Positions 32,512 through 42,193 of a DNA stretch of 45,681 nt are shown here, one piece after another. The stretch is from NCBI GenBank assembly GCA_017537045.1, contig JAFYLN010000216.1, positions 1 through 45,681 on the forward strand. The letters are read 5' to 3'. Both the position numbers and the translations under genes were made by a program. This DNA is from Oscillospiraceae bacterium (GTDB taxonomy: Bacteria; Bacillota_A; Clostridia; Oscillospirales; Oscillospiraceae). The notes beneath the pieces were generated by a model, which had not been told where the DNA came from, ran no database searches, and saw nothing but the letters and a program-made list of their open reading frames with translations. How positions within the stretch are numbered: position 1 is the stretch's first letter; each line of letters begins with the position of its first letter.

Positions 32512-34518
32512 ATGAATCTGAAGATCACCGAGTACGACCGGAGTCTGGAACCCTTCAAGGGCGATCTGGAGCAGCGTATGCGCAATCTGGAAAATACCAG
32601 AAAGCGCATCCTGAAGGACGGCGAGACCCTGCGGGAATTTGCCAACGGCCATATGTTCTACGGCTTCCATAGAACCGACGATGGCTGGTACTACCGTGAG
32701 TGGGCTCCCGCTGCCGAGGCGATGTATCTGACCGGCGATTTTAATTTCTGGGATCGCAGACGTCATCCTATGAAAAAACTGGATAATGGCGTTTGGGAGA
32801 TTTTCCTGCCCGGTAAGGATGCTCTGAAGCATGGTCAGCGCATTGGCTGTATCGTGGTGCATAACGGTCAGGACTTAGACCGGATTCCCTCCTATGCCAA
32901 GTATGTGGTTCAGGATCCTGAGACCATCAGCTGGTCTGCCGTGATCCACGCTCCTGAAGAGAAGTTCGTCTGGAGCGACAGCAAGTTCAAGCCTGCCAAG
33001 GACCTGTTCATCTATGAGTGCCACATCGGCATGGCACAGGAGGAGGGCAAGGTTTCCTCCTACGCAGAGTTTGAAAAATATACGCTGCCCCGCATCAAGG
33101 ATCTGGGCTACAACACCATCCAGATTATGGCGGTCATGGAGCACCCCTACTACGGTTCCTTTGGCTATCAGGTGTGCAATTTCTTCGCCGCCTCTTCCAG
33201 ATTCGGTACCCCCGAAGAACTGAAGTGCCTGATCAATACCGCCCATAAGATGGGTATTGCCGTGCTGCTGGACGTGGTTCATTCCCACTGCGCCCCCAAT
33301 TCCCGCGAGGGTTTGAATATGTTCGACGGCACTGTGTACCAGTACTTCCATGACGGTGCTAAGGGCGACCACAGCGCATGGGGCACCAAGTGTTTCAACT
33401 ACGGCAAGACCGAGGTCATCCACTTCCTGCTGACCAACCTGAAATTCTGGATGGATGAGTACCACTTCGACGGCTTCCGTTTCGACGGTGTCACCTCCAT
33501 GCTGTACTTGGATCACGGTCTGGGCGTTGCCTTCACCGGCCCCGAGAAGTATTTCTCCATGAACACTGACACCGACGCGGTTACTTATCTGCAGCTGGCA
33601 TCCCAGCTGGTCAAGGAAGTCAATCCCGATGCAATTCTGATCGCGGAGGATATGTCTGCCATGCCCGGCATTTGCCTGCCCATCGAAGACGGCGGCATGG
33701 GCTTTGACTACCGTCTTGCCATGGGTCTGCCCGATATGTGGATCCGGCTGCTGAAGGAGACCTCCGACGAGTGGTGGGACTTCAACCAGATCTATTATGA
33801 GCTGGCAAACCGCCGTCCCAATGAAAAGGTCATCGGCTATGTGGAATCCCACGACCAGGCACTGGTTGGCGACAAGACCCTGATGATGCGCCTTGCCGAT
33901 GCGGAAATGTACACCGGCATGGAGAAATCCTACTACTCCCTGACCATGGACCGCGCCATGGCTCTGCACAAGATGCTGAGACTCCTGACCATGAGCCTTG
34001 GTGGCGAAGGCTACCTGACCTTTATGGGCAATGAGTTCGGCCATCCCGAATGGATGGACTTCCCCCGGGAGGGCAATGGCTGGAGCTACCACTACTGCCG
34101 CCGCCAGTGGAGCCTGGTGGAGAATGGCTGCCTGAAGTACGGCCTGCTGAACCAGTTCGATAAGGATATGGTGGCCATGGCCAAGAAGCACAAGGTCATC
34201 TCCGGTCATGACAAGCAGCTGCTGGTTCACAACGGCGACAATGTGATGGCCTATAAGAAGGGTGGTGCCACCTTCATTTTCAACTTCGATCCCTCCCGCA
34301 GCTATGACGGCTATCTGATCCCCATGGCAGAAGCGGGCGATTATCAGGTGATCATGTCCACCGATGACCATTGCTACGGCGGTGCCGGACGCATCTGGCA
34401 TCAGACCTATACCGCAACCAAGCAGCCCGACGGCCGCATCGGCTTCCAGATCTACCTGCCCCAGCGCAGCGCTCTGGTGCTGAAGAAGCTTCCCAAGGCT
34501 CAAAAGTCAAAGAAATAA
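32512..34518 (+). CDS. glgB: 1,4-alpha-glucan branching enzyme (GH13, eukaryotic-like form)
   Basis: Makes alpha-1,6 branches in glycogen. 668 residues: helical N-terminus (YDRSLEPFKGDLEQRMRNLENTRKRIL) and CBM48 domain (YYREWAPAAEAMYLTGDFNFWD) as in eukaryotic-type GH13_8 branching enzymes, catalytic barrel, C-terminal beta domain. Catalytic residues D325 (GFRFDG), E379 (LIAEDMS), D448 (ESHDQ). ATG 32512 is preferred over ATG 32500, which directly abuts AAAGG. No other glycogen genes are adjacent; own promoter and terminator. Confidence 0.93.
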   Translation: MNLKITEYDRSLEPFKGDLEQRMRNLENTRKRILKDGETLREFANGHMFYGFHRTDDGWYYREWAPAAEAMYLTGDFNFWDRRRHPMKKLDNGVWEIFLPGKDALKHGQRIGCIVVHNGQDLDRIPSYAKYVVQDPETISWSAVIHAPEEKFVWSDSKFKPAKDLFIYECHIGMAQEEGKVSSYAEFEKYTLPRIKDLGYNTIQIMAVMEHPYYGSFGYQVCNFFAASSRFGTPEELKCLINTAHKMGIAVLLDVVHSHCAPNSREGLNMFDGTVYQYFHDGAKGDHSAWGTKCFNYGKTEVIHFLLTNLKFWMDEYHFDGFRFDGVTSMLYLDHGLGVAFTGPEKYFSMNTDTDAVTYLQLASQLVKEVNPDAILIAEDMSAMPGICLPIEDGGMGFDYRLAMGLPDMWIRLLKETSDEWWDFNQIYYELANRRPNEKVIGYVESHDQALVGDKTLMMRLADAEMYTGMEKSYYSLTMDRAMALHKMLRLLTMSLGGEGYLTFMGNEFGHPEWMDFPREGNGWSYHYCRRQWSLVENGCLKYGLLNQFDKDMVAMAKKHKVISGHDKQLLVHNGDNVMAYKKGGATFIFNFDPSRSYDGYLIPMAEAGDYQVIMSTDDHCYGGAGRIWHQTYTATKQPDGRIGFQIYLPQRSALVLKKLPKAQKSKK

Positions 34519-34522
34519 ACGG

Positions 34523-34551
34523 ACAGCCGCCGGTGAAAACCGGCGGCTGTT
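34523..34551 (+). terminator. Terminator of glgB
   Basis: 12-bp perfect stem ACAGCCGCCGGT / ACCGGCGGCTGT with GAAA loop, 4 nt after the stop; the T-rich tail TTGCATGCGTTTTGTT is loose. Confidence 0.8.
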
Positions 34552-34585
34552 TGCATGCGTTTTGTTAAGGAAAGGCAATCGCCGG

Positions 34586-35626
34586 TCAATTGGACGATGC
34601 CATGGTGATGGGACGCAGAACACCGAAATCATCGTAGCGGGTGTCGTTGGTGGTAGACAGGAACACCAGTCTGGCCTCGGGATTTACAAAATTCAGCTTT
34701 GCAACCACCGCACCCACGTTTTTGGGGCCTACATTTTCCATAAACAACCGGCTGCGGCCTTCGGGTACGGGGAAGTTGGAGTCGGAGACAAGGAAAGAGA
34801 CGGCGAAATTATCGGTAGCGCAGGAGGTGACCAGTGTTTGTGCCGCCTTTTTAATGGCCTCTGTGCGGTCGTCTTTAAAATTGATGTTGTCTGTATTGGG
34901 AATGCGGAACTCCGAGAAGACTACCTCGTCGAAGCCCAGTGATTTCAGCTCATCCACAATGCTCTGCAGACGGGAGATGGTATCGGGGTCTGTGGGGTCG
35001 AACCAGTAGCAGCTCTCATCATCCTGCCAGAGGTAGCCCTTCCGCGGAACGGCAAGACCCATGGAGGTGTTGCTATTGTTGATGAGGAAGAAATAACGGT
35101 CCCGGAATGCAGGAATCACAGCAACGGCATAAAGATTGCGGCTGGTGATGTCGGTGATCAGCTTATCCACTGCAATGGTATCCACGCGGTTGGAAATGGT
35201 CACGTTGGAGATTTTGGAGGTATAGTTGAACTGCCCCCAGATACTTTTCAGCTCCACCATGACCGCAGTATTGGAAGGAAGTTTTGCCACAATATCGCGG
35301 GCACCCTGCACATCGCTTTGCAGCGTGTCACCGTCGATGTAGTAGCCCTTGAGCTGGGTCAGATCCCGGTTCAGATCGATGGCATCCAGACCTTCGTTGA
35401 CGTAAATCGGTACAGTCTCACCTGCAGAGGGCGGCATGGCGATCTGGCCTGCGCCCGGACTGGCGGACAGTTCAAAGTTCAGTGTTGCGCCTTCTCCGGT
35501 GTAAACAACATAGCGCTCCAGCCAGATGACCCAGCAGAAGCCCACCAGAATCGCTGCCAGCAGTACGATTGTGCCAATAAGGCCGGCACGGTACAGGCGG
35601 CGTTTGGTGCGGTAAGTTAAACTCAT
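34586..35626 (-). CDS. Membrane-anchored putative glycosyl-hydrolase-like protein (DUF4015-like)
   Basis: 346 residues. One N-terminal membrane helix (AGLIGTIVLLAAILVGFCWVIW) puts the rest outside. The body starts LKGYYIDGDTLQSDVQGARDIVAKLPSNTAVMVELKSIWGQFNY, then NLYAVAVIPAFRDRYF and GFDEVVFSEFRIP, a TIM-barrel-like order resembling the DUF4015 putative glycosyl hydrolase family. The start overlaps the prmA stop by 4 bp (ATGA). Activity is inferred from fold resemblance only. Confidence 0.6.
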   Translation of the reverse strand: MSLTYRTKRRLYRAGLIGTIVLLAAILVGFCWVIWLERYVVYTGEGATLNFELSASPGAGQIAMPPSAGETVPIYVNEGLDAIDLNRDLTQLKGYYIDGDTLQSDVQGARDIVAKLPSNTAVMVELKSIWGQFNYTSKISNVTISNRVDTIAVDKLITDITSRNLYAVAVIPAFRDRYFFLINNSNTSMGLAVPRKGYLWQDDESCYWFDPTDPDTISRLQSIVDELKSLGFDEVVFSEFRIPNTDNINFKDDRTEAIKKAAQTLVTSCATDNFAVSFLVSDSNFPVPEGRSRLFMENVGPKNVGAVVAKLNFVNPEARLVFLSTTNDTRYDDFGVLRPITMASSN

Positions 35627-36561
35627 AGATATCTCCTTTTGGCGCGGATGCCGCGCCAGTCTTCCTTTGCTTTTACTTCGGTAATTTCAAGACCTGCTTT
35701 TTCCAGTGCGTGCACCACATCCTGCAGCCGCACATCCAGAATACCGGAGCAGAGCAGAATGCTGGTGTCTTTCAGGAATGCAGGGAGCACCGGAGCGAGG
35801 CCGATGATCACATCGGCAACGATGTTTACCAGCACCAGATCGTAGGACTGCGCTTGCAGATTTTCCATCAAAGCCGTATCTTCAGTGACGTTTCCGGTCA
35901 GTGCGGCAAATTCCGGTGCACAAAAGCCGTTGTAGGCGGCGTTCTCGCGGGCGATATCCTCTGCCTTGGGGTCGATATCCACGCCTGTTGCCGCTGCCGC
36001 GCCAAGGCGCAGGGCGGCAATGGAGAGAATGCCGCTGCCGCTGCCAAGGTCTAAGCAGCGAAAACCGGGCCGGACGCAGTCTTCCATAAATTCCATGACC
36101 ATCTGGGTCGAGGCGTGGGCACCGGTGCCGAAGGTCAGGCCGGGATCCAGAATAACGGGGATGCGGCCGCCTGTTTCCTGCGCTGCCCAGTAGGGCAGCA
36201 CGATCAGATTCTTGCCCACTTCTACAGCGGGATAATTGTCCTTCCAGCTTTCTTCCCAGTTGGTCTCGGCCATGGCTTTCACATCCATGGGCAGGCCAAG
36301 TTGCGCGGCGGCGGCTTCCAGCCGGGTGAGGGAGGCAGTGTCCGTGTCTTCCAGGTATAATTTGATATGGGAAAGTCCCTGCAGCTTTTCCTGCAGGTCT
36401 TCGTCGATATAATCCCAGTAAGCCCGGTTTTCGTCCAGAAAAGATTCAAATTCCGCCTGGTCTTCAATGACCAGCTCCGCAAAACCCTGTGCAGTCAGCC
36501 GGACGGCAACGGACTCGATCTTCTCAGAATCGGTATCAAGGGTAATTTCAAGCCATGCCAT
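35623..36561 (-). CDS. prmA: Ribosomal protein L11 methyltransferase PrmA
   Basis: SAM-dependent enzyme that methylates ribosomal protein L11. 312 residues: N-terminal substrate-recognition domain (WLEITLDTDSEKIESVAVRLTAQGF), then the Rossmann domain with GLTFGTGAHASTQM, the SAM motif CLDLGSGSGILSIAALRLGA and LVLVNIVADVI. GGAGG before the ATG. Coupled to the downstream membrane protein by a 4-bp overlap. The upstream gap 36562-36714 shows no gene. Confidence 0.95.
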   Translation of the reverse strand: MAWLEITLDTDSEKIESVAVRLTAQGFAELVIEDQAEFESFLDENRAYWDYIDEDLQEKLQGLSHIKLYLEDTDTASLTRLEAAAAQLGLPMDVKAMAETNWEESWKDNYPAVEVGKNLIVLPYWAAQETGGRIPVILDPGLTFGTGAHASTQMVMEFMEDCVRPGFRCLDLGSGSGILSIAALRLGAAAATGVDIDPKAEDIARENAAYNGFCAPEFAALTGNVTEDTALMENLQAQSYDLVLVNIVADVIIGLAPVLPAFLKDTSILLCSGILDVRLQDVVHALEKAGLEITEVKAKEDWRGIRAKRRYL

Positions 36562-36714
36562 GGCTGTTCCTCCTGTGTGTTATGCCGGTATTTTCTCCAT
36601 TGTAGCGCAAAACGGATAAAATAACAACCGGAAAAGTCTTAAATTTTTATGTCGGACTATCTATTTCGGAAAAAGTAGTATATAATACTGGTAATTTCGT
36701 TTTTGCGGGAATAC

Positions 36715-36893
36715 AAATTTTAGTTTATCGCTCTGTTACAGTTATGAATGTAGGGGCGGCTATCAGCCGCCCGCTGCGGTTGTCTGTTACGAATTCGCCG
36801 AAACCCAATGCGAATACAAAACATTCCCCTGCACGGGCGACCAATGGTCGCCCCTACGTTATCCACGCTACATGGCACGATAAACATCAATTT
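36715..36893 (+). repeat. MITE-like repeat, family A (copy 8)
   Basis: AAATTTTAGTTTATCG ... GATAAACATCAATTT, about 179 bp, with GGCGGCTATCAGCCGCC and GGGCGACCAATGGTCGCCC palindromes. Lies between divergent prmA and the M16 operon, ending 25 bp before the latter's start. Confidence 0.8.
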
Positions 36894-36917
36894 TCCGTTC
36901 CCCTCAGGAGTAAGAAC

Positions 36918-38183
36918 ATGATCAAAACCTATGAAATCTTTCCCGGTGTAACGCTGCGGTGCTTTTCAGATACCCGGTTTAAGCAGGGCTGTCTGAGTTT
37001 CCAGATCATCCGCCCCCAATGCAGGGAAGAGGCTGCCATGAATGCCCTGATTCCCACGGTGCTGCTGCGGGGCTGTGAAAGCTGCCCCGATCTTCGCGCG
37101 ATCACCAACAAACTGGATGCGCTTTATGGTGCTTCCGTGGGCACCATGGTGCGCCGTGTGGGTGACTATCAGGCAACAGGTCTTTATTGTGCCTTTCTGG
37201 AAGACCGCTTTGCGATGACAGGTGACCGGATTCTTCAGCCTATGATGGAATTCCTCGGTGAACTTCTGCTGCAGCCTGTGATGGAGGACGGCGGCTTCGA
37301 CCGCAGCTTTGTTGCAGGTGAAAAGAAGAATCTGATCGCAACCATCGAATCTGAACTCAATGACAAGCGCGCCTATGCCATGGGGCGGCTTCTTCGCAAT
37401 ATGTGCTGTGCCGATTCTTTCGGTGTTCCCCGTTTAGGGGATCCGGAAGCGGTGGCAGAAATTGATGCAAAAACCCTTTATGACCATTACCGGCAGATTC
37501 TGCGCAGTTCTGCCATTGAGCTGTTCTATGTGGGCAGCACCGAAGGCAGAGCTGTTGCCGCGCTGGTCGAAAAAATGCTCTCTCAGATCGAAAGAGCCTA
37601 TGTTCCCCTTGCACCACAGTGTGCATTTTGCGATGCCGGCGGCAGTGAGGTTTCTGAGGAAATGGATGCTGCGCAGAGTGTGCTGTGCATGGGCTTTGTA
37701 ACGGACATTACCAGCGAAAGCCCTTCGTTTGCGGCCATGCAGGTGCTGAACACCGTGTTCGGCGCGGGAATGACCTCCAAGCTCTTCATGCAGGTGCGGG
37801 AGAGGTTGAGCCTTTGCTATGCCATCGGCTCCGGCTATTACGGCTCGAAAGGTATAATGACCGTTTCTGCCGGTATCGACCGGGAAAAAGAGGCACAGGT
37901 CAGGCAGGAAGTGCTCTCTCAGCTTGCGGCCTGTTGCCGCGGCGAGATCACGCAGGAGGAACTGAATGCCGCCAAGGAAGCCCTGCTGTCCTCCCTGCGG
38001 GGCATTCACGATTCCCCCGGCTCCATCGAAAGCTATTATTCCACCCACCGGCTCAGCGGTATGTTCCGAAGCCCACAGCAGTACATGGAGGAAATTCTGG
38101 CTGTGACCATGGAAGACGTGATCGCAGCGGCAAAAACGGTGAAGCTGCACACAACCTATTTCCTTAAGGGGGTACAGGCATGA
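36918..38183 (+). CDS. ymfF: M16 peptidase-like protein lacking the zinc site (YmfF-like)
   Basis: 421 residues with the two-domain M16 layout (TVLLRGCESCPDLRAITNKLDALYGASVGTMV... and the C-terminal QVLNTVFGAGMTSKLFMQVRERLSLCYAIGSGY). The expected HxxEH zinc motif is missing, so it is likely the inactive partner of the next gene, as in the B. subtilis YmfF/YmfH pair. CAGGAG before the ATG at 36918; the open frame upstream lies in a repeat. Its stop overlaps the ymfH start (ATGA). Confidence 0.88.
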   Translation: MIKTYEIFPGVTLRCFSDTRFKQGCLSFQIIRPQCREEAAMNALIPTVLLRGCESCPDLRAITNKLDALYGASVGTMVRRVGDYQATGLYCAFLEDRFAMTGDRILQPMMEFLGELLLQPVMEDGGFDRSFVAGEKKNLIATIESELNDKRAYAMGRLLRNMCCADSFGVPRLGDPEAVAEIDAKTLYDHYRQILRSSAIELFYVGSTEGRAVAALVEKMLSQIERAYVPLAPQCAFCDAGGSEVSEEMDAAQSVLCMGFVTDITSESPSFAAMQVLNTVFGAGMTSKLFMQVRERLSLCYAIGSGYYGSKGIMTVSAGIDREKEAQVRQEVLSQLAACCRGEITQEELNAAKEALLSSLRGIHDSPGSIESYYSTHRLSGMFRSPQQYMEEILAVTMEDVIAAAKTVKLHTTYFLKGVQA

Positions 38184-39463
38184 CCGCAAGAGAATATCCA
38201 CGGTTGGGTGAAACGCTGTACCGGCAGACGCTTTCCAACGGCTTGACTGTTCTGGTGGTACCCCGTCCCGGTTTTACGAGAAAACTTGCCTATTTTGTGT
38301 CGGATTTCGGCTCCATTCATACGGATTTTGAACTGGAAGGCCGTGCCATTCATGCCCCTGCTGGCATTGCCCACTTTTTGGAGCATAAGATGTTTGACCT
38401 TCCGGATGGACGGGATGTGTCGGCAGAGCTGGCCGCCCTCGGCGCGGGAACCAACGCCTTTACCAGCTACGACATGACCGCCTACTATATTACCTGCACG
38501 GAAAATTTTGAGCCTGCGCTGAAACTGCTGCTGGAATTTGTGTCTACGCCCTACTTTACGCAGGAAAGTGTGCAAAAAGAGATCGGCATCATCGACCAGG
38601 AGATCGGCATGCATCTGGATAATCCCGACAGCCGCGTTTTTGAACTGCTCTCAGAAGGGCTTTACAAAGAGCATCCCATCCGCCTACCCATTCTCGGAAG
38701 CAGTGAAAGCATCCGCCAGATCACACCGGAGCTGCTTTATGATTGCCACCGGGCATTTTACACCCCTGGTAATATGATTCTTTGCGTGGTGGGCGATGTG
38801 GAGCCTGACCGTGTAGCCGAAATTGCAACAGAAATTCTGGGAAGTTCTCCCCGCCCTGTGGGTAGAAAACTGCGGGGCTGGAATGAATCCATGGAGCGCA
38901 CAACAGCACAGCAGACAGAAAATATGGAAGTCGCCATGCCCATGTTCAATCTGGGCTTCAAGTGCGAGCATCCCGGCAGCGGTGAGGCCGCCATCCGTCA
39001 GGAAATGGTGGGCGATCTGGCGGCGGAAGCCCTGTTCGGCGAATCCTCGGAGCTGTACCTGCGGCTGTATGAAGCGGGGCTTATCGATTCTTCCTTTGGC
39101 GGCGGCTTTGAAACCATTGATGGCATGGCCATGCTGCTTTGCTCCGGAGACAGTGACGATGCGGATGCAATCCGGGAAGCCGTTCTGAAGCAGGCGCAGA
39201 AAATTGCCTGCGAGGGTGTGACAGAGGAAGCATTCACCCGGATGAAGCGCAGCGCCTTTGGCCGCCGCGTCCGGGATCTGGACAGCTTTGACTCTACCTG
39301 CTTCCGCCTGTGTGCCTATGCGCTGTCGGACTATGACTATTTTAACTTCCCCGATGTGTACGAGCGCATCGAAAAACAGGAAATTCAGGAATTTCTGTGC
39401 CGCGTGGTGCGCCCCGAACGGTGCAGCCTGTCGGTGATCAACCCATTAGAGGAGGAAGCTTAA
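38180..39463 (+). CDS. ymfH: M16 zinc metallopeptidase (YmfH-like)
   Basis: 427 residues. The zinc motif HFLEH (AGIAHFLEHKMF) and downstream Glu in EIGIIDQEIGMHLDN are present, followed by GTNAFTSYDMTAYY, typical of active M16 subunits. Second half of the fold at AAEALFGESSELYLRLYEAGLID. Translationally coupled to the inactive partner by a 4-bp overlap; lgt starts directly after its stop. Cytoplasmic peptidase; natural substrate unknown. Confidence 0.92.
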   Translation: MTAREYPRLGETLYRQTLSNGLTVLVVPRPGFTRKLAYFVSDFGSIHTDFELEGRAIHAPAGIAHFLEHKMFDLPDGRDVSAELAALGAGTNAFTSYDMTAYYITCTENFEPALKLLLEFVSTPYFTQESVQKEIGIIDQEIGMHLDNPDSRVFELLSEGLYKEHPIRLPILGSSESIRQITPELLYDCHRAFYTPGNMILCVVGDVEPDRVAEIATEILGSSPRPVGRKLRGWNESMERTTAQQTENMEVAMPMFNLGFKCEHPGSGEAAIRQEMVGDLAAEALFGESSELYLRLYEAGLIDSSFGGGFETIDGMAMLLCSGDSDDADAIREAVLKQAQKIACEGVTEEAFTRMKRSAFGRRVRDLDSFDSTCFRLCAYALSDYDYFNFPDVYERIEKQEIQEFLCRVVRPERCSLSVINPLEEEA

Positions 39464-40303
39464 ATGTATAGTGAAATTTCATTTCCGTCTCTGGGACTGA
39501 CTATGAATCCCCCCCGCAGTCTTGAGATCGGCCCGGTGAATATCTATTATTACGGTATCATTATTGCGGCGGGGCTCATACTGGCGGTCTACTATGCCAG
39601 CCGCCGCAGCAAGCAGTTCGGTATTACGGAAGATGACCTGCTGGACGGCGTTTTGTGGATCACGCCGTTTGCCATTGCCTGTGCCCGCGCATACTATTGC
39701 ATTTTCTCGTGGGAGCATTACGCTGACGATCCCATCAGCGTTCTGTACATCTGGGAGGGCGGCCTTGCCATTTATGGCGGTGTCCTCGGTGCTGCCTTGG
39801 GTCTGACGGTTTTTTGTAAGATCAAAAAGATCAAGCTGCCCATGATGCTGGATCTGGTGGCGCTGGGCTTTCTGATCGGCCAATCCATTGGCCGCTGGGG
39901 CAATTTCTTCAACCGCGAGGCTTTCGGCGCAGAAACGGAATCATTCCTGCGGATGGGTTTAATGAACAGCTATACCGGACAGGTTGCTTACTATCACCCC
40001 ACCTTTTTCTATGAATCCGTCTGGAATGCGGCGGGTTTCCTGCTGCTGCACCAGCTTTCAAAAAAACGGCAGTATGACGGCCAGATTGCCTTGGGTTATG
40101 CGGCGTGGTACGGCCTTGGCCGTGCGTTTATCGAAGGCTTGCGCACCGACAGCCTGTACTGGGGGCCTTTCCGTGTCAGTCAGCTGCTGGCAGCAGTCAG
40201 CTGTATTGCAGCAGTGGCGGTTCTGCTCTGGCAGATGAAAAGACCACATGATCCGGCAAAGCTGTATGTCAACCAGATTGCAAAAAAAGAAACCGAAGAA
40301 TAA
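39464..40303 (+). CDS. lgt: Prolipoprotein diacylglyceryl transferase
   Basis: Membrane enzyme attaching diacylglyceryl to the lipobox Cys; it would serve the several lipoproteins encoded in this window. 279 residues, about seven membrane segments. Signature GQSIGRWGNFFNREAFG, plus PRSLEIGPVNIYYYGIIIAAG at the N-terminus and LRTDSLYWGPFRVSQLLA near the end. GAGGAGG before the ATG, no gap after ymfH. Confidence 0.96.
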   Translation: MYSEISFPSLGLTMNPPRSLEIGPVNIYYYGIIIAAGLILAVYYASRRSKQFGITEDDLLDGVLWITPFAIACARAYYCIFSWEHYADDPISVLYIWEGGLAIYGGVLGAALGLTVFCKIKKIKLPMMLDLVALGFLIGQSIGRWGNFFNREAFGAETESFLRMGLMNSYTGQVAYYHPTFFYESVWNAAGFLLLHQLSKKRQYDGQIALGYAAWYGLGRAFIEGLRTDSLYWGPFRVSQLLAAVSCIAAVAVLLWQMKRPHDPAKLYVNQIAKKETEE

Positions 40304-40307
40304 AATT

Positions 40308-40340
40308 CACCCGCCGGTACACCGGCGGGTGTTCATTTTG
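40308..40340 (+). terminator. Terminator of the ymfF-ymfH-lgt operon
   Basis: CACCCGCCGG / CCGGCGGGTG stem with a 4-nt loop, then TTCATTTTG, 5 nt after the lgt stop. Confidence 0.85.
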
Positions 40341-40346
40341 AGGTTC

Positions 40347-40524
40347 AAATTTCAGTTTATCGTTCTGTTCCGATTTTGAATGTAGGGGCGGCTATTAGCC
40401 GCCCGTGCGGTAGAATTTAACGTATTCGCATTGGTTTTCGGCGAATTCGCAACATTTCTCTGCGCGGGCGACCAATGGTCGCCCCTACATTATCTACGGC
40501 ACACAACACGACAAACATCAATTT
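40347..40524 (+). repeat. MITE-like repeat, family A (copy 9)
   Basis: AAATTTCAGTTTATCG ... GACAAACATCAATTT, 178 bp, with GGCGGCTATTAGCCGCC and GGGCGACCAATGGTCGCCC palindromes. Its right end contributes two bases to the TAA stop of the ABC ATPase gene. Confidence 0.8.
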
Positions 40525-41311
40525 AACTGAGCAGAATCCGGTCGTTGTCCAGACCCTGGGTGCGGAAGCGCACCAGCAGGTCGTCGACCGTCAGACCCTG
40601 ACGTTCTTCTCCGCCGATATCCAGCACGATGCGGCCATCGGCCATCATGATGGTGCGGTTGCCGAGGGCGAGGGATGAGGCCAGATTGTGGGTGATCATC
40701 AGACAGGTGATGTTATGCTCTGCCACGATCTTTTTCGTCAGTTCCAGTACGATCTCGGCTGTACCGGGATCAAGTGCTGCGGTATGCTCATCCAGCAGCA
40801 GGATCTTTGGGGTCACGAGGGTTGCCATCAGCAGGGTCAGCGCCTGACGCTGGCCGCCGGACAGAAGGCCTACTGGCTGGTTGATCCGGTTCTCCAGACC
40901 CAGATTCAGCATGGCCAGCCGCTCTTTAAACTCGGCACGGTCTGCCTTGGAGACCATGGAAAAGGGAGATTTGGTGTGGTTTGCCCGCAGGTATGCCAGC
41001 GCCAGATTCTCTTCGATGGTCATATTGGGTGCGGTGCCCTTCAGGGGATCCTGAAACAGACGTCCAATTTCCTTACTGCGCTTATAGTCGGGCAGCGCCG
41101 TAATATCCTTGCCGTCCAGGTACACCTTGCCGCTGTCAGGGGTGTAAGTACCTGCGATGGTGTTGAACAAGGTGGATTTGCCTGCGCCGTTGGAGCCGAG
41201 GATGGTGACGAAGTCGCCCTTGGCAAGATGCAGGGACAGGTTCGTCAGCGCCTTTTTCTCGTTGACGGTACCGGCGTTGAAGGTCAGGCAGATATTTTCC
41301 AGCTTCAGCAT
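40523..41311 (-). CDS. trpZ: ABC transporter ATPase, TrpZ-like
   Basis: 262 residues. Walker A GSNGAGKST, signature LLSGGQRQALTLLMA, Walker B ILLLDEHTAALDPG, switch His in LMITHNLASSL. GGGAGG before the ATG at 41311; the longer open frame is upstream readthrough. Last gene of a three-component importer with the permease 1 bp upstream. The Trp-specific T-box ahead of the operon suggests tryptophan import. The TAA stop overlaps the adjacent repeat. Confidence 0.88.
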   Translation of the reverse strand: MLKLENICLTFNAGTVNEKKALTNLSLHLAKGDFVTILGSNGAGKSTLFNTIAGTYTPDSGKVYLDGKDITALPDYKRSKEIGRLFQDPLKGTAPNMTIEENLALAYLRANHTKSPFSMVSKADRAEFKERLAMLNLGLENRINQPVGLLSGGQRQALTLLMATLVTPKILLLDEHTAALDPGTAEIVLELTKKIVAEHNITCLMITHNLASSLALGNRTIMMADGRIVLDIGGEERQGLTVDDLLVRFRTQGLDNDRILLS

Positions 41312-41312
41312 C

Positions 41313-42167
41313 TCAGTTACCTCCCTTTTTCTTCTTGATGGTGGGAAGCGCAATGGCGATGGCCACGATCACGGCAGACACCAGCTTCAGGCATTCGCTG
41401 GGCAGGTCCAGCCGCAGGGCGATGGCAATGATGAAGCGGTAGATGATGCAGCCGACCACAGCGCCCAGCGCCTTGACCCAGATCTTCCGGCTCCGGAAAA
41501 CGGTCTCACCGATGATCAGGGAGGCAAGGCCGATGATGACCATGCCCGTGCCGAGGTTGATGTCGGCGGTCTTCTGATACTGGGCCAGTACTGCACCGGA
41601 CAGGGCGGTAATGGAGTTGGAAAGGGCAAGGCCGATGGTGATGGTCAGCCCTGTATTGATGGAGGAAGCACGAACCATGTCCGGATTGTCACCGGTGGCG
41701 CGGATGGAAAGACCCAGCCGGGTGTTCAGGAACACCACCAGCAGGGCGGCTACGAAAACCGTGATGAGCGCGGCGGGGATCAGCTTCATGCCGGGCAAGG
41801 AGGAGAAAATGGTGGTGGCCTTGAGCATGTTCACGTTGGAGGAAAAACCCATGACCGCCAGATTCACGGTATACAGACCCGTGTTGGTGATGATGCCGGC
41901 AAGAATGGAGGGAACACCCCATTTGGTCTGCAGCAGCGCAGTGATGATGCCGGCGCAGGCACCGGCGAACATGGCTGCGGGCAGGGCGAGGAAGGGATGG
42001 CCTGCCAGAGCCACTGTGGCGGACACGGCGCAGCCAAGGGTGAAGGCACCGTCTGTGGTCATGTCGGCAATATTCAAAATACGGAAACTGAGAAACAGTG
42101 CCAGTGCCACCAGCGCATAAATGAAGCCAAGCTCCAGCGCACCGGTCACAATTGCCATGGAAATCAT
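41313..42167 (-). CDS. trpY: ABC transporter permease, TrpY-like
   Basis: 284 residues, eight or nine hydrophobic segments, of the branched-chain-amino-acid/LivH-like permease class that pairs with PF04392 binding proteins. LSFRILNIADMTTDGAFTLGCAVSA is the family-typical N-terminal part. AGGAG 8 nt before the ATG. It follows trpX, from which it is separated by a 200-bp gap occupied by a repeat, and precedes the ATPase by 1 bp. Confidence 0.85.
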   Translation of the reverse strand: MISMAIVTGALELGFIYALVALALFLSFRILNIADMTTDGAFTLGCAVSATVALAGHPFLALPAAMFAGACAGIITALLQTKWGVPSILAGIITNTGLYTVNLAVMGFSSNVNMLKATTIFSSLPGMKLIPAALITVFVAALLVVFLNTRLGLSIRATGDNPDMVRASSINTGLTITIGLALSNSITALSGAVLAQYQKTADINLGTGMVIIGLASLIIGETVFRSRKIWVKALGAVVGCIIYRFIIAIALRLDLPSECLKLVSAVIVAIAIALPTIKKKKGGN

Positions 42168-42193
42168 GATGAATGCTCCTAAAATAGAATTTC

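Noticed and set aside
32875..34503. 542-codon open frame antisense to glgB
   Set aside because: Shadow frame of strong codon bias; low-complexity composition and no start signal.
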